From Actinomycetota bacterium (GTDB lineage Bacteria > Actinomycetota > Actinomycetes > Propionibacteriales > Nocardioidaceae): DNA of 64,000 bases. The notes under the pieces were generated by a model. That model ran no database searches. It saw only the letters and a list, made by a program, of their open reading frames with translations, and was not told the DNA's origin. The translations under genes were made by a program, and so were the position numbers. Shown in pieces: positions 46,785-54,584 of this stretch. The DNA lies in assembly GCA_009701885.1 (NCBI GenBank), contig WLJH01000015.1, forward strand, positions 29,718-93,717, in the 5' to 3' direction. Each line of letters starts with the position of its first letter. Positions within the stretch are counted from its first letter, which is position 1.

Positions 46785-47411
46785 TCAGTCCTCCGCGAGG
46801 TCCCGCAGGTCCTCCCAGGTGTCCACGTCGCGGTGCTCGTCCCCGACCGTCGGCACCTCGGCCAGCCGCAGGGGCGCGAGCAGCGCCCGCAGCGCCATGC
46901 CGTGCTGCCCCTCCCGGTCGGGCCGTACGCCGTCGAGCCGGTCGGTCCGCAGCACCAGCGCCAGGGGGTGCCGGCCTCCGGGGTCGAGCAGGCGGGCCCC
47001 GTCGGCGTCGTCGACCCCGGCCCGCAGCCGGTCGAAGGTCGCGGGCGTGACCCGGGGCATGTCGACGGCCAGCACCGCCAGGAGCGGCGGCGGCCGCAGC
47101 AGCGCGTCGCGACCGGTGAGCAGGCCGGCGACCGGACCGCCGTGCCGCGGGTCCTCCCGGACGAAGGTCACGGGGCGGTCGGTCGGCACCTCGTCGCCGA
47201 CCACCACCACCTCGCGGGCGTCCAGCACCGCCTCGAGCGCGTGCGCCAGCAGCGTGCGGCCGCCGAGCTCGACGGAGGCCTTGTCGATCCCGCCCATCCG
47301 CGCAGCGGTGCCACCCGCGAGGACGACCGCGGAGAAGGCCCCCAGCGCGGAGGGCGACGACGGGACGGGCGGCGGTGAGGACGGGCTCGGGCTCACGGGC
47401 AGCACTCTCAC
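46785..47411 (-). CDS. MobA-like NTP transferase (molybdenum cofactor guanylyltransferase)
   Basis: A 208-residue nucleotidyltransferase. AVVLAGGTAARMGGIDKASVELGG (about residues 28-51) is the GTP-binding LAGGxSxRMGxDK motif, and LAVLAVDMPRVTP carries the metal-binding Asp. It probably adds GMP to molybdopterin for DMSO-reductase-family enzymes. About 25 Ser/Pro residues precede the domain. It starts close to, and diverges from, the nitrilase-family gene. Confidence 0.85.
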   Translation of the reverse strand: MRVLPVSPSPSSPPPVPSSPSALGAFSAVVLAGGTAARMGGIDKASVELGGRTLLAHALEAVLDAREVVVVGDEVPTDRPVTFVREDPRHGGPVAGLLTGRDALLRPPPLLAVLAVDMPRVTPATFDRLRAGVDDADGARLLDPGGRHPLALVLRTDRLDGVRPDREGQHGMALRALLAPLRLAEVPTVGDEHRDVDTWEDLRDLAED

Positions 47412-47443
47412 AGACCCCGGGGCCGGGGTGGGAGGGTGGAGAC

Positions 47444-48226
47444 ATGACTCACCCCGTGCTCCGGGTCGCGCTGGTCCAGGTCGCCTCCGACCGCGACCCG
47501 GCCCGCAACCGCGAGCGCCTGGCCGAGCTGGTCCCCGAGGGTGCGGACCTGGTGGTCCTGCCGGAGGCGTTCGCCCGTGACTTCGGTCCGGTCGACGACG
47601 ACCTCGCCCCGGCGGGAGAGGAGCAGGGCGGGCCCTTCGACACCGAGCTCTCCCGGGTCGCGGCCGCCCGCGGCACGACCGTCGTCGCGGGTTCCTTCGA
47701 GCGCAGCGACGACCCGACCCGCCCGTTCAACACCCTGCTCGTGCGGGGCGGTGCGGTGGCGGCGTACCGCAAGATCCACCTCTACGACTCCTTCGGCTAC
47801 CGCGAGTCCGACCGGCTCACGGCCGGTCCCACCACCCCGGTCACCGTCGAGGTCGGTGGACTCGTCGTCGGCCTGATGACCTGCTACGACCTGCGGTTCC
47901 CCGAGCACGCCCGCGCCCTGGTCGACGCGGGCGCCCAGCTGCTCGTGGTGCCGGCGGCGTGGGTCGCCGGGGAGCGCAAGGTCGACCACTGGCGCACCCT
48001 CGTGCGGGCGCGCGCGATCGAGAACACCGTCTTCGTCGCCGCCTGCGCCCAGCCCGCCCCGCGCTACAGCGGGCACTCGATGGTCGTCGACCCGCTCGGC
48101 GACGTGCTCGCGGAGGCCGGTCCCGGCAGCGCTGACGAGGTCGAGGTCGTGCGGGCCGAGGTGGGCCTCACACGCCTGCTCGAGGCCCGTCGGACCAACC
48201 CCTCCCTGGCCAACCGACGGTTGTAA
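47444..48226 (+). CDS. Carbon-nitrogen hydrolase (nitrilase superfamily)
   Basis: A 260-residue amidase-type hydrolase with the complete catalytic triad: Glu in LVVLPEAFARDF, Lys in YRKIHLYDSFGYRESD and Cys in VGLMTCYDLRFPEHAR. It resembles the deaminated-glutathione amidase/Nit1 group and related actinobacterial enzymes; substrate uncertain. ATG 47444 follows GGAGGGTGGAG. The next gene starts 11 bases after its stop. Confidence 0.9.
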   Translation: MTHPVLRVALVQVASDRDPARNRERLAELVPEGADLVVLPEAFARDFGPVDDDLAPAGEEQGGPFDTELSRVAAARGTTVVAGSFERSDDPTRPFNTLLVRGGAVAAYRKIHLYDSFGYRESDRLTAGPTTPVTVEVGGLVVGLMTCYDLRFPEHARALVDAGAQLLVVPAAWVAGERKVDHWRTLVRARAIENTVFVAACAQPAPRYSGHSMVVDPLGDVLAEAGPGSADEVEVVRAEVGLTRLLEARRTNPSLANRRL

Positions 48227-48237
48227 GGTCCTTCGGC

Positions 48238-49530
48238 GTGTCCCGAGCCGCCCCCCGACGTCGCGCCGAGAAGCCGCGCCGCGTCCGCCGGGGTCGCGAC
48301 CGGGCCCCCGTGGCGCCCGCCTCGCTGGCCGTCGGCCCCGTCGTACGTCGGGTGTCCGACGAGCCCGCACCGGCCCCCGCCGCCGAGGCCCCCGCCGCCG
48401 ACGTCCCCGCCGCCCCCAAGCCCACCCCGCCCGCCGCGCCCGCAGCAGTCGCGGCACCGCCGTCCACCGCCGTCGCTGGCCAGGACAGCCCCGACAGCCC
48501 CGCACGCCCCGACCAGCCCTCCGCCCGCGCCACCGCCTGGCGCGAGCGCCTGACCCGCCTCCGCCGCTCCCGCGTCCCGCAGGTCGCCTGGTGGCTGACC
48601 GTCCTGACCGGCACCGCGCTGCTCGTGTGCGGCGCCGTGCCGGTCGGCCCGTCGTGGCTGGGCGGGGCCGGCTCGGTGGCGGTCGTGACGGCCTACACCT
48701 GGGCGCTCGCCGCCCGCACCGGCGGCCGGCCCGCGGTCTTCGGCACCCTGGCCCTGGTGGTGGGCGTGCTCGTGCTGCTCATCGACGACGACCGCGGTCG
48801 CACCGGTGCCGCCGTGATGACCTGCGCGATCGCCGCGGTGCTGGCGGTCATGACGACGGTCCCGGCGAAGCGGTTCCGCGAGGCGGCGCGCGAGTGCACC
48901 CTCGCGGTGGCCGTCGCCTCGGTCGGAGCGCTGGCGACCGTCGGGTTCGCCCCGGCACTGACCGTCGTGCGTTTCCAGTACGTCACCCTCGGCCTGGCCC
49001 TCGTCGGCGCCTTCCTGCTCGTGCACCGCCTCGGCGCCGGCTTCCACGGCCTCGGGCGCCGCGGCCTGCTCGCCACCGTCGGGGGCGGCGCGGTGCTGCT
49101 CGCCTTCGTCGGGTACGCCGAGCTGCTGCGCACCTACGGCCCCAGCGACCTGGTCGCCACCCTGCTCGACGGCGTGCGCTGGTGCCGGGAGAACCTCGGC
49201 GCCTTCCCGCGCCCCCTCGAGACCGTCCTCGGCGTGCCCGCCCTCGCGTGGGGCTGCCACATGCGCGCCCGCCGCCGCCAGGGCTGGTGGGTCTGCGCGT
49301 TCGGCGCCGCCGGCACCGCCTCGGTCGCCAACGCCCTCACCGACCCCTCGGTCGCGCTGCTCGAGAGCGGCCTCTCCGTGCTCTACGGGCTCGTCCTCGG
49401 CCTGGTCCTGGGGTACGCCGTCATCCGGGTCGACCTGCGCCTCACCGGCTCCCGCGGCCGCCGTGCCCGCCGCGACGAGCAGGACTCCGCCGAGCGCCCC
49501 GAGCCCGCCCGCAGCCGCGCCCTGTTCTGA
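48238..49530 (+). CDS. Polytopic membrane protein, unknown
   Basis: A 430-residue protein. The first 100 residues are soluble, basic then Ala/Pro-rich. About nine transmembrane helices follow (e.g. VAWWLTVLTGTALLVCGAVPVG, FGTLALVVGVLVLLIDDDRG, FQYVTLGLALVGAFLLVHRL, LSVLYGLVLGLVLGYAVIRVDLRL), and the tail is charged. No family is recognised. GTG 48238 is the start given by the track; TAAGGT 8 bases upstream includes the stop codon of the hydrolase gene. Confidence 0.75.
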   Translation: MSRAAPRRRAEKPRRVRRGRDRAPVAPASLAVGPVVRRVSDEPAPAPAAEAPAADVPAAPKPTPPAAPAAVAAPPSTAVAGQDSPDSPARPDQPSARATAWRERLTRLRRSRVPQVAWWLTVLTGTALLVCGAVPVGPSWLGGAGSVAVVTAYTWALAARTGGRPAVFGTLALVVGVLVLLIDDDRGRTGAAVMTCAIAAVLAVMTTVPAKRFREAARECTLAVAVASVGALATVGFAPALTVVRFQYVTLGLALVGAFLLVHRLGAGFHGLGRRGLLATVGGGAVLLAFVGYAELLRTYGPSDLVATLLDGVRWCRENLGAFPRPLETVLGVPALAWGCHMRARRRQGWWVCAFGAAGTASVANALTDPSVALLESGLSVLYGLVLGLVLGYAVIRVDLRLTGSRGRRARRDEQDSAERPEPARSRALF

Positions 49531-49649
49531 GGGCGGGGACCGCTCACGCGGCACTGCCTCGAGCGCGACTCGGCACGGGTTCGAGCGCGACTCCCCGGCG
49601 CCGGGCCGAGCGAATCGGGGTACGCACCGGTAACCCTTAGGTTCGATCC

Positions 49650-49880
49650 GTGCCCCGCGAACAGCTGATCGACATCGTGGCCGAGATGGTCGCCAACGTG
49701 CTCGAGGTGACGGTGGCCCCGGGCGCGGAGGTCGCCGCCGGGCAGACCGTGGCGCTGCTGGAGTCGATGAAGATGGAGATCCCGGTGATCTCCGAGCACG
49801 CCGGCACCGTCACCGCGGTGACGGTCACGCCGGGCGACGTCGTCCAGGAGGGCGACGTGCTGCTCACCCTCCGCGCCTGA
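49650..49880 (+). CDS. Orphan biotin/lipoyl-attachment domain protein
   Basis: A 76-residue protein consisting only of a biotinyl domain. LLESMKMEIPVISEHAGTVTAVTVTPGDVVQEGDVLLTL has the biotin-accepting Lys in ESMKME (near residue 37). Free-standing carrier domains serve acyl-CoA carboxylases or act as biotin stores; no carboxylase is adjacent here. GTG 49650 has TAGGTT 6 bases upstream, so it is probably leaderless. tRNA-Ser lies directly downstream on the other strand. Confidence 0.88.
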   Translation: MPREQLIDIVAEMVANVLEVTVAPGAEVAAGQTVALLESMKMEIPVISEHAGTVTAVTVTPGDVVQEGDVLLTLRA

Positions 49881-49920
49881 GCGCCTCCTGAGCGCCCCGG
49901 GGACGCTCCCGGCCAGCCGG

Positions 49921-50005
49921 CAGAGAGGGCGGGATTCGAACCCGCGGTAGCTCTCGCTACGACCGCTTTCAAGGCGGTTCCGATCGGCCACTCCGGCACC
50001 TCTCC
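49921..50005 (-). tRNA. tRNA-Ser (TGA)
   Basis: An 85-base tRNA. Acceptor GGAGAGG pairs with CCTCTCT, the anticodon stem is ACCGC/GCGGT with loop CTTGAAA (anticodon TGA), and a long variable arm and GGGTTCGAATCCC T arm follow. The long variable arm confirms a serine tRNA. The first acceptor pair is G-T. CCA is not encoded. Confidence 0.93.
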
Positions 50006-50164
50006 TCGGCCCGCCGCCGCAGTGCCGGACCACCGCCAGCCTAGGAGACGCTCCCCGTGCCCCCGCTGTCCGCCCCTGCGCCGGACGGTGGTGCGCCGCA
50101 CACGCCTCGACCGCGGCCGACCCGGCCCGCCGCCCGGTTGCACCCCGCTTGAGAGGATGGCGCC

Positions 50165-50632
50165 ATGTCGACGCTGCCCACGCCGTACACCTACCGCCTG
50201 GCGCCCGCCCTCGCCGCCCGGCTGGTCGGGCCGGCGCTGGTGCTGCTGGCGGTCCTCGTCCTGGGCCTCACCGCCCTCGTGGCCGCCGCCGACCTCTCCC
50301 CGGACCTCCTCGTCCTCGGCGCGGCCCTCGGCCTGCTGGCCGTCCTGGGCCTCGGCTGGTGGCTGCGCACGCGGGCGTGGGTGCTTCGCGTCGACGAGGA
50401 CGGGTACGCCGTCGGGCTGGTGCGCGGCGCCGGCACCCGCCGCGCGCGCTGGACCGACGTGGCGCAGGCGGCGACCGCGAGCCCGCGCGGCATCCCGTGC
50501 TTCGTGCTGCACCTCAAGGACGGCACCGCCACCACGATCCCGGTGCAGGCCCTGGCGGTGGACCGCGAGGACTTCGTGCGGGAGATGCAGCGCCGGCTCG
50601 CCGCCGGCCAGAAGCTCCGCCCGCTCTCCTGA
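50165..50632 (+). CDS. Small membrane protein with PH-like domain, unknown
   Basis: A 155-residue protein with two N-terminal transmembrane helices (ALVLLAVLVLGLTALVAAADL; LLVLGAALGLLAVLGLGWWLRTR). A C-terminal part, WVLRVDEDGYAVGLVRGAGTRRARWTDVAQAATASPRGIPCFVLHLKDGTATTIPVQAL, reads like a bacterial PH domain. Function unknown. It lies alone between two tRNA genes. Confidence 0.75.
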   Translation: MSTLPTPYTYRLAPALAARLVGPALVLLAVLVLGLTALVAAADLSPDLLVLGAALGLLAVLGLGWWLRTRAWVLRVDEDGYAVGLVRGAGTRRARWTDVAQAATASPRGIPCFVLHLKDGTATTIPVQALAVDREDFVREMQRRLAAGQKLRPLS

Positions 50633-50725
50633 CGCCCGCCCGGCCGACCGGGTGCGGTCCCGGCCATCCGCAGGGCGATTCGGCGGGCGCGCCGCGCTGC
50701 TAGTAGCCTGTCGGCGCTGTCGCGA

Positions 50726-50819
50726 GGAGGCGTCGCCTAGTCAGGTCTATGGCGCCCGCCTGCTAAGCGGGTTTGGGGCTACAACCCCATCGAGGGTTCA
50801 AATCCCTCCGCCTCCGCCA
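50726..50819 (+). tRNA. tRNA-Ser (GCT), CCA encoded
   Basis: Acceptor GGAGGCG pairs with CGCCTCC. Anticodon stem CCCGC/GCGGG encloses loop CTGCTAA, giving anticodon GCT. The variable arm is long, and the T arm is GAGGGTTCAAATCCCTC. The 3' end GCCA is genome-encoded, unlike the other tRNA-Ser here. The peptide gene's operator motif begins 70 bases downstream. Confidence 0.94.
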
Positions 50820-50888
50820 GCCTCGGCCCCCGTCCGCCAGGTCGGGGGCCGAGCCGTCTGCCCCGGGGCTCGCCCTCGGGTGTCGCCT

Positions 50889-50908
50889 CAGTTGCAGGTT
50901 TCTGCATT
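50889..50908. promoter_or_regulatory. Shared regulator motif upstream of the secreted peptide gene
   Basis: CAGTTGCAGGTTTCTGCATT contains GTTGCA-N6-TGCATT, an inverted repeat with 4 of 6 arm pairs. It matches the perfect GTTGCA-N6-TGCAAC site upstream of the HTH regulator at 52366-52383; read on that gene's strand both begin CAGTTGCAGG. It lies 107 bases before the peptide ATG. Confidence 0.65.
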
Positions 50909-51014
50909 GCACAGAGGTGAGCCAGCGCAGCCGTGGGGATCCCCGCGGGCCCGACGCATGATGGGTGCCGAGGGCCGTTCCGTGGGCCCGCAGCCACGAG
51001 GGAGACCACACCGC

Positions 51015-51149
51015 ATGACCATCCTCCGCAAGGCCGGCGTCGTCCTGGCCACCTCGATCATGTCCCTGGGCGTCCTCGGCGCCGTCTCGCCCGCCGAGGC
51101 CAAGGACACCAGCTGGGGCTGCGGCGGTTTCTGCCGCACCGCTCCCTGA
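51015..51149 (+). CDS. Small secreted cysteine peptide precursor
   Basis: A 44-residue precursor too short for most gene finders. A clear signal peptide (MTILRKAGVVLATSIMSLGVLGAVSPAEA, cleavage after AEA) leaves a 15-residue mature peptide, KDTSWGCGGFCRTAP, with two Cys four apart that could form a disulfide ring. GGGAG lies 10 bases before the ATG. A regulator gene faces it from downstream and shares an upstream inverted-repeat motif. I infer a secreted signal or modified peptide; no modification enzyme is nearby. Confidence 0.75.
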   Translation: MTILRKAGVVLATSIMSLGVLGAVSPAEAKDTSWGCGGFCRTAP

Positions 51150-51228
51150 CCCTCCGCTCCACCCGCAGACCCGGCCGACCACCCTCTCGGCCGAGGTGGC
51201 CACCCACCCCCCTGGGCCACCGACACCT

Positions 51229-51262
51229 GACCCGGCGCCCGGACGTCCCCCGGCGCCGGGTC
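51229..51262. terminator. Hairpin between peptide gene and regulator gene
   Basis: GACCCGGCGCC (51229-51239) and its exact inverse (51252-51262) enclose 12 bases. The right arm overlaps the regulator's stop codon. A second hairpin, GGTGGCC...GGCCACC, lies just before it (51195-51221). Together they probably end both convergent transcripts. Confidence 0.7.
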
Positions 51263-52325
51263 AGTCTTCTGTGCTGGGGCTGCCAGCGCCGCCGGCGCCG
51301 CCCGGTACGCCGCCGGGCGACGGCTCCTCGCCGGGTCGCTCGCTCCCGGTGATGCCGAGCCGTCCCATCGCGTAGCCGATCTGGAAGCGGGTCTGCACCC
51401 CGAACTCGGCCTTGAGGTCAGCCACGTAGCCGGCGTACGTGCGCGGGCTGACGCCCAGCCGCTTGGCCGAGACCGGGTCGGCGTGACCCTCGATGAGCAT
51501 CCGGATGGTCATGGCGCGCTGCTCGGCGGCGATGTCCTTGAGCATCGAGGTCTCACGGTCGCCGAACGGTCGCCCGCGCTCCCAGGCCCGCTCGAAGACG
51601 TCGACGAGGTAGGCGATGATCGACGGCTCGCGCACGGCGACCGCGACCCTGAGGTCCTCGGCGCCGGGGATCAGCGCGACCCGGCGGTCGACGATGATCA
51701 TCCGGTTGAAGAACTCGTCCAGCGTGCGCACCTCCGCGCCGCGGGCGGTCACGTCGGCGACGTACTTGTGGGTGACCGAGGACCGTCGCGCGGAGTGCTG
51801 GTAGAGCGTGCGGATCTTCACCCCGCGCTCGAGGGCGGCGACGTCGCGCAGGGCGGCGGCGGCCAGCGTCTGCGGGTCGCGGCCGGCCTGCGGCTGCGCG
51901 GTGAGGATCTCGGTCTCGACCTCGGCGACCAGTCCGGCGAGGAAGGTGCCGATGGCCTCGTCGCGCAGGTAGGTGAACGGGCCGCGGGCGTCGGAGCGGG
52001 GAGCGCGGCGCCAGGCGGTCGTGACGCCCGTGAACGCCTCGGCCCAGTCGCCGGACTCCTGCAGCAGCCGGGCGCTCTCGCTGGCCAGCGGGGAGACCAC
52101 GCGCGACTGGGCGCGGGCGGGGTCCTCGGGCAGCCAGCGGTCGGCGCCGGGGTCGAGCAGGAGCAGCCCGAGGCTGCTCAGCAGCTCCAGCGCCGCCCGG
52201 TCGGGACCGCCCTCGGCGATCCGCTCGTCGTCGACGGCGATGCCGTCCTCCTCGAGGACCCGTTCGAAGAACGCCAGGCCCTCGGACTCCAGCAGGGCCC
52301 GCTGCTCCGGCCCGTACGTCGACAC
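51261..52325 (-). CDS. LuxR-type helix-turn-helix regulator with large N-terminal sensor region, peptide-gene partner
   Basis: A 354-residue regulator. The C-terminal DNA-binding part is a LuxR-like tetrahelical HTH (EQRAMTIRMLIEGHADPVSAKRLGVSPRTYAGYVADLKAEFGVQTRFQIGYAMGRLGI, about residues 270-330). The N-terminal 60 residues look like a degenerate winged helix (LLESEGLAFFERVLEEDGI), and the middle resembles the PLD-like/TrmB sensor fold (VKIRTLYQHSARRSS...RTLDEFFNRMIIVDRRVALIPG). There is no receiver domain, so it is likely a one-component sensor. GTG 52325 has AAGGGAG upstream; the track start at 52382 lies past the operator. The perfect inverted repeat 41 bases upstream suggests autoregulation. 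Confidence 0.82.
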   Translation of the reverse strand: MSTYGPEQRALLESEGLAFFERVLEEDGIAVDDERIAEGGPDRAALELLSSLGLLLLDPGADRWLPEDPARAQSRVVSPLASESARLLQESGDWAEAFTGVTTAWRRAPRSDARGPFTYLRDEAIGTFLAGLVAEVETEILTAQPQAGRDPQTLAAAALRDVAALERGVKIRTLYQHSARRSSVTHKYVADVTARGAEVRTLDEFFNRMIIVDRRVALIPGAEDLRVAVAVREPSIIAYLVDVFERAWERGRPFGDRETSMLKDIAAEQRAMTIRMLIEGHADPVSAKRLGVSPRTYAGYVADLKAEFGVQTRFQIGYAMGRLGITGSERPGEEPSPGGVPGGAGGAGSPSTED

Positions 52326-52365
52326 CGGGCGCTCCCTTCGTCGATCCGTCCCGAGGTGGCCAAGC

Positions 52366-52383
52366 GTTGCACATTCCTGCAAC
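52366..52383. promoter_or_regulatory. Perfect inverted repeat upstream of the regulator gene
   Basis: GTTGCA-CATTCC-TGCAAC has 6-base arms with a 6-base spacer, 41 bases upstream of the regulator GTG. It shares CAGTTGCAGG (minus strand) with the site at 50889 before the peptide gene. The likely binder is the regulator itself. Confidence 0.7.
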
Positions 52384-52407
52384 TGGCCGGTCCTGCCCCC
52401 ATCACGC

Positions 52408-52443
52408 AGCGAGCCCGCCCCGGACGACCGGGACGGGCTCGCT
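52408..52443. terminator. pckG terminator hairpin
   Basis: AGCGAGCCCGCCCCGG and CCGGGACGGGCTCGCT form a 16-base stem with one mismatch and a 4-base loop. It lies 23 bases after the pckG stop and before the regulator's promoter on the same strand. Confidence 0.8.
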
Positions 52444-52466
52444 GAGGCTCCAACGGAGCGAAGGAC

Positions 52467-54293
52467 TCACATGCCCAGGCGCGCCTTGAGGCCGTCGAGC
52501 TCGGACCACAGGACGGTCGGGAGGTCGTCGCCGAACTTCTCGAACCACTCCTGGATCTGCGGCACCTCGGCCTTCCACTCCTCCACGTCGACGTGCAGGG
52601 CGGCGGCCAGCGCCTCCTCGGTCATGTCGAGGCCGTCGGTGTCGAGCGAGCCCGGCGCCGGGACGTGGCCGATGGGGGTCTCGACCGCGGCGGCCTGGCC
52701 GTCGAGGCGCTCCACGACCCACTTCAGGACGCGGGAGTTCTCGCCGAAGCCCGGCCACAGGAAGCCGCCGTCCTCGTCGCGGCGGAACCAGTTGACGTAG
52801 AAGATCTTCGGCAGCTTGAACTCGTCGTTGTCCTTGCCCATCGAGATCCAGTGGCTGAAGTAGTCACCGGCGTTGTAGCCGATGAAGGGCAGCATCGCCA
52901 TCGGGTCGCGGCGCACGACGCCGGTCGCGCCGATCGCCGCGGCGGTCGTCTCCGAGGAGAGCGTCGCGCCGAGGAAGGTGCCATGGGTCCAGTCGCGGGC
53001 CTCGAAGAGCAGCGGGATCGTGGTCTTGCGGCGGCCACCGAAGAGGATCGCGTCGATCGGGACGCCCCGCGGGTCGTCGAACTCCGGCGCCAGGATGTCG
53101 CACTGCTTGATCGGGGTGCAGTAGCGGCTGTTGGGGTGGCTGGAGAGCTCCTCGGACTCCGGCGTCCAGGGCTCGCCCTTCCAGGAGGTCGCCTTGGCCG
53201 GCGGGTTCTCCAGGCCCTCCCACCACACGTCGCCGTCCTCGGTGAGGGCGACGTTGGTGAAGACCGAGTTGCCCTTGTTGATGGTGGCCATCGCGTGCGG
53301 GTTGGTGTGCTCGTTGGTGCCGGGGGCGACGCCGAAGAAGCCGTACTCGGGGTTGACCGCCCACAGGCGCCCGTCCTCGCCGATGCGCATCCAGGCGATG
53401 TCGTCGCCGATGGACTCGACCTTCCAGCCGGGGATGGTCGGCTTGAGCATGGCGAGGTTGGTCTTGCCGCAGGCGCTCGGGAAGGCCGCGGCGACGTACT
53501 TGACGACGCCCTGGGGGCTGGTGAGCTTGAGGATCAGCATGTGCTCGGCCAGCCAGCCCTCGTCGCGCGCCATCACCGACGCGATCCGCAGCGCGTAGCA
53601 CTTCTTGCCGAGCAGCGCGTTGCCGCCGTACCCGGAGCCGAACGACCAGATCGCGCGCTCCTCGGGGAACTGCACGATGTACTTGGTGTCGTTGCACGGC
53701 CACGCGACGTCGGCCTGGCCCTCGGCCAGCGGCATGCCGACGGAGTGGATCGCCTGCACGTAGTCGGCGTTCGTCTCGGTCATCTTGTCGAGGACCGGGG
53801 TGCCCATGCGGGCCATGACGCGCATGGAGGCGGTGACGTACGCCGAGTCGGTGAGCTCGACGCCGAACATCGGGCGCTCGGCCTCGAGGTGGCCCATGAC
53901 GAAGGGGATGACGTACATCGTGCGGCCCTTCATGCACCCCTCGTAGAGGCCGCGCATGATGCCCTTCATCTGCTCGGGGTCCATCCAGTTGTTGGTGGGC
54001 CCGCAGTCCTTCTCGTCGACCGAGCAGATGTAGGTGCGGTCCTCCACGCGCGCGACGTCGATCGGGTCGCTGGCGGCGTAGAAGGAGTTCGGCTTGATCT
54101 GGGGGTTGAGCCGGGTGAACGTGCCCGTGGCCTCGAGCGCCTCGGTCAGCATGACCCACTCCTCGTCGGAGCCGGTGCACCAGTGGATGGCGTCGGGCTG
54201 GGTCAGCGCGGCCACCTCGCGGACGAAGGACAGGATGCCTTCGTGCGTGGTGGGGGCGTCGCTGAGGTCGAGGGAGTCCTGCGTGACGGTCAT
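52467..54293 (-). CDS. pckG: Phosphoenolpyruvate carboxykinase (GTP)
   Basis: A 608-residue GTP-dependent PEPCK, the usual length. It converts oxaloacetate + GTP to PEP for gluconeogenesis. Signatures: the kinase-1 P-loop [48 protein letters not shown], and [24 protein letters not shown] 54293 starts the homologous sequence ([21 protein letters not shown]); the track ORF is longer. A gene-free 291 bases lies upstream and contains the palindrome noted at 54421. Confidence 0.96.
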   Translation of the reverse strand: MTVTQDSLDLSDAPTTHEGILSFVREVAALTQPDAIHWCTGSDEEWVMLTEALEATGTFTRLNPQIKPNSFYAASDPIDVARVEDRTYICSVDEKDCGPTNNWMDPEQMKGIMRGLYEGCMKGRTMYVIPFVMGHLEAERPMFGVELTDSAYVTASMRVMARMGTPVLDKMTETNADYVQAIHSVGMPLAEGQADVAWPCNDTKYIVQFPEERAIWSFGSGYGGNALLGKKCYALRIASVMARDEGWLAEHMLILKLTSPQGVVKYVAAAFPSACGKTNLAMLKPTIPGWKVESIGDDIAWMRIGEDGRLWAVNPEYGFFGVAPGTNEHTNPHAMATINKGNSVFTNVALTEDGDVWWEGLENPPAKATSWKGEPWTPESEELSSHPNSRYCTPIKQCDILAPEFDDPRGVPIDAILFGGRRKTTIPLLFEARDWTHGTFLGATLSSETTAAAIGATGVVRRDPMAMLPFIGYNAGDYFSHWISMGKDNDEFKLPKIFYVNWFRRDEDGGFLWPGFGENSRVLKWVVERLDGQAAAVETPIGHVPAPGSLDTDGLDMTEEALAAALHVDVEEWKAEVPQIQEWFEKFGDDLPTVLWSELDGLKARLGM

Positions 54294-54420
54294 CTGGCCT
54301 CTTCGGGTCTCGCCTGGATGGGGATCGAGGTGGACCTCTGGCGCCGTTGCCGGCCACGCTCGCGATGCCGGGCCCACCGCTCGAGACGAGGGCTCCGCCC
54401 GGCTGGCGTGACCCTAACTT

Positions 54421-54436
54421 CGGACGCTCGCGTCCG
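54421..54436. promoter_or_regulatory. Inverted repeat in the pckG/antiporter divergent gap
   Basis: CGGACGCTCGCGTCCG has 6-base arms around CTCG. It is followed by CATATTGG, a possible -10 region. It lies 128 bases upstream of pckG and could bind a carbon-source regulator. Nothing else in the 54294-54584 gap is recognisable. Confidence 0.35.
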
Positions 54437-54584
54437 CATATTGGATCGAGCCAAGACTCGTGGGCCAGGTCACAAGGCTGGTCCGCGGCGTCCGGGCTAG
54501 TGCGCCGCGCCCGCCTCCGAGCGGGGGCCGGGACCATTCCGGAGGGTGTCGCGACGTCCGACCGCAAGCGGCAGCCTCGGCCGC

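Noticed and set aside
46243-47445. 400-aa minus-strand ORF spanning mobA-like gene and DUF6457
   Set aside because: Only the last 109 codons match a family. The rest is out of frame with the mobA-like gene, which is clearly coding in another frame.
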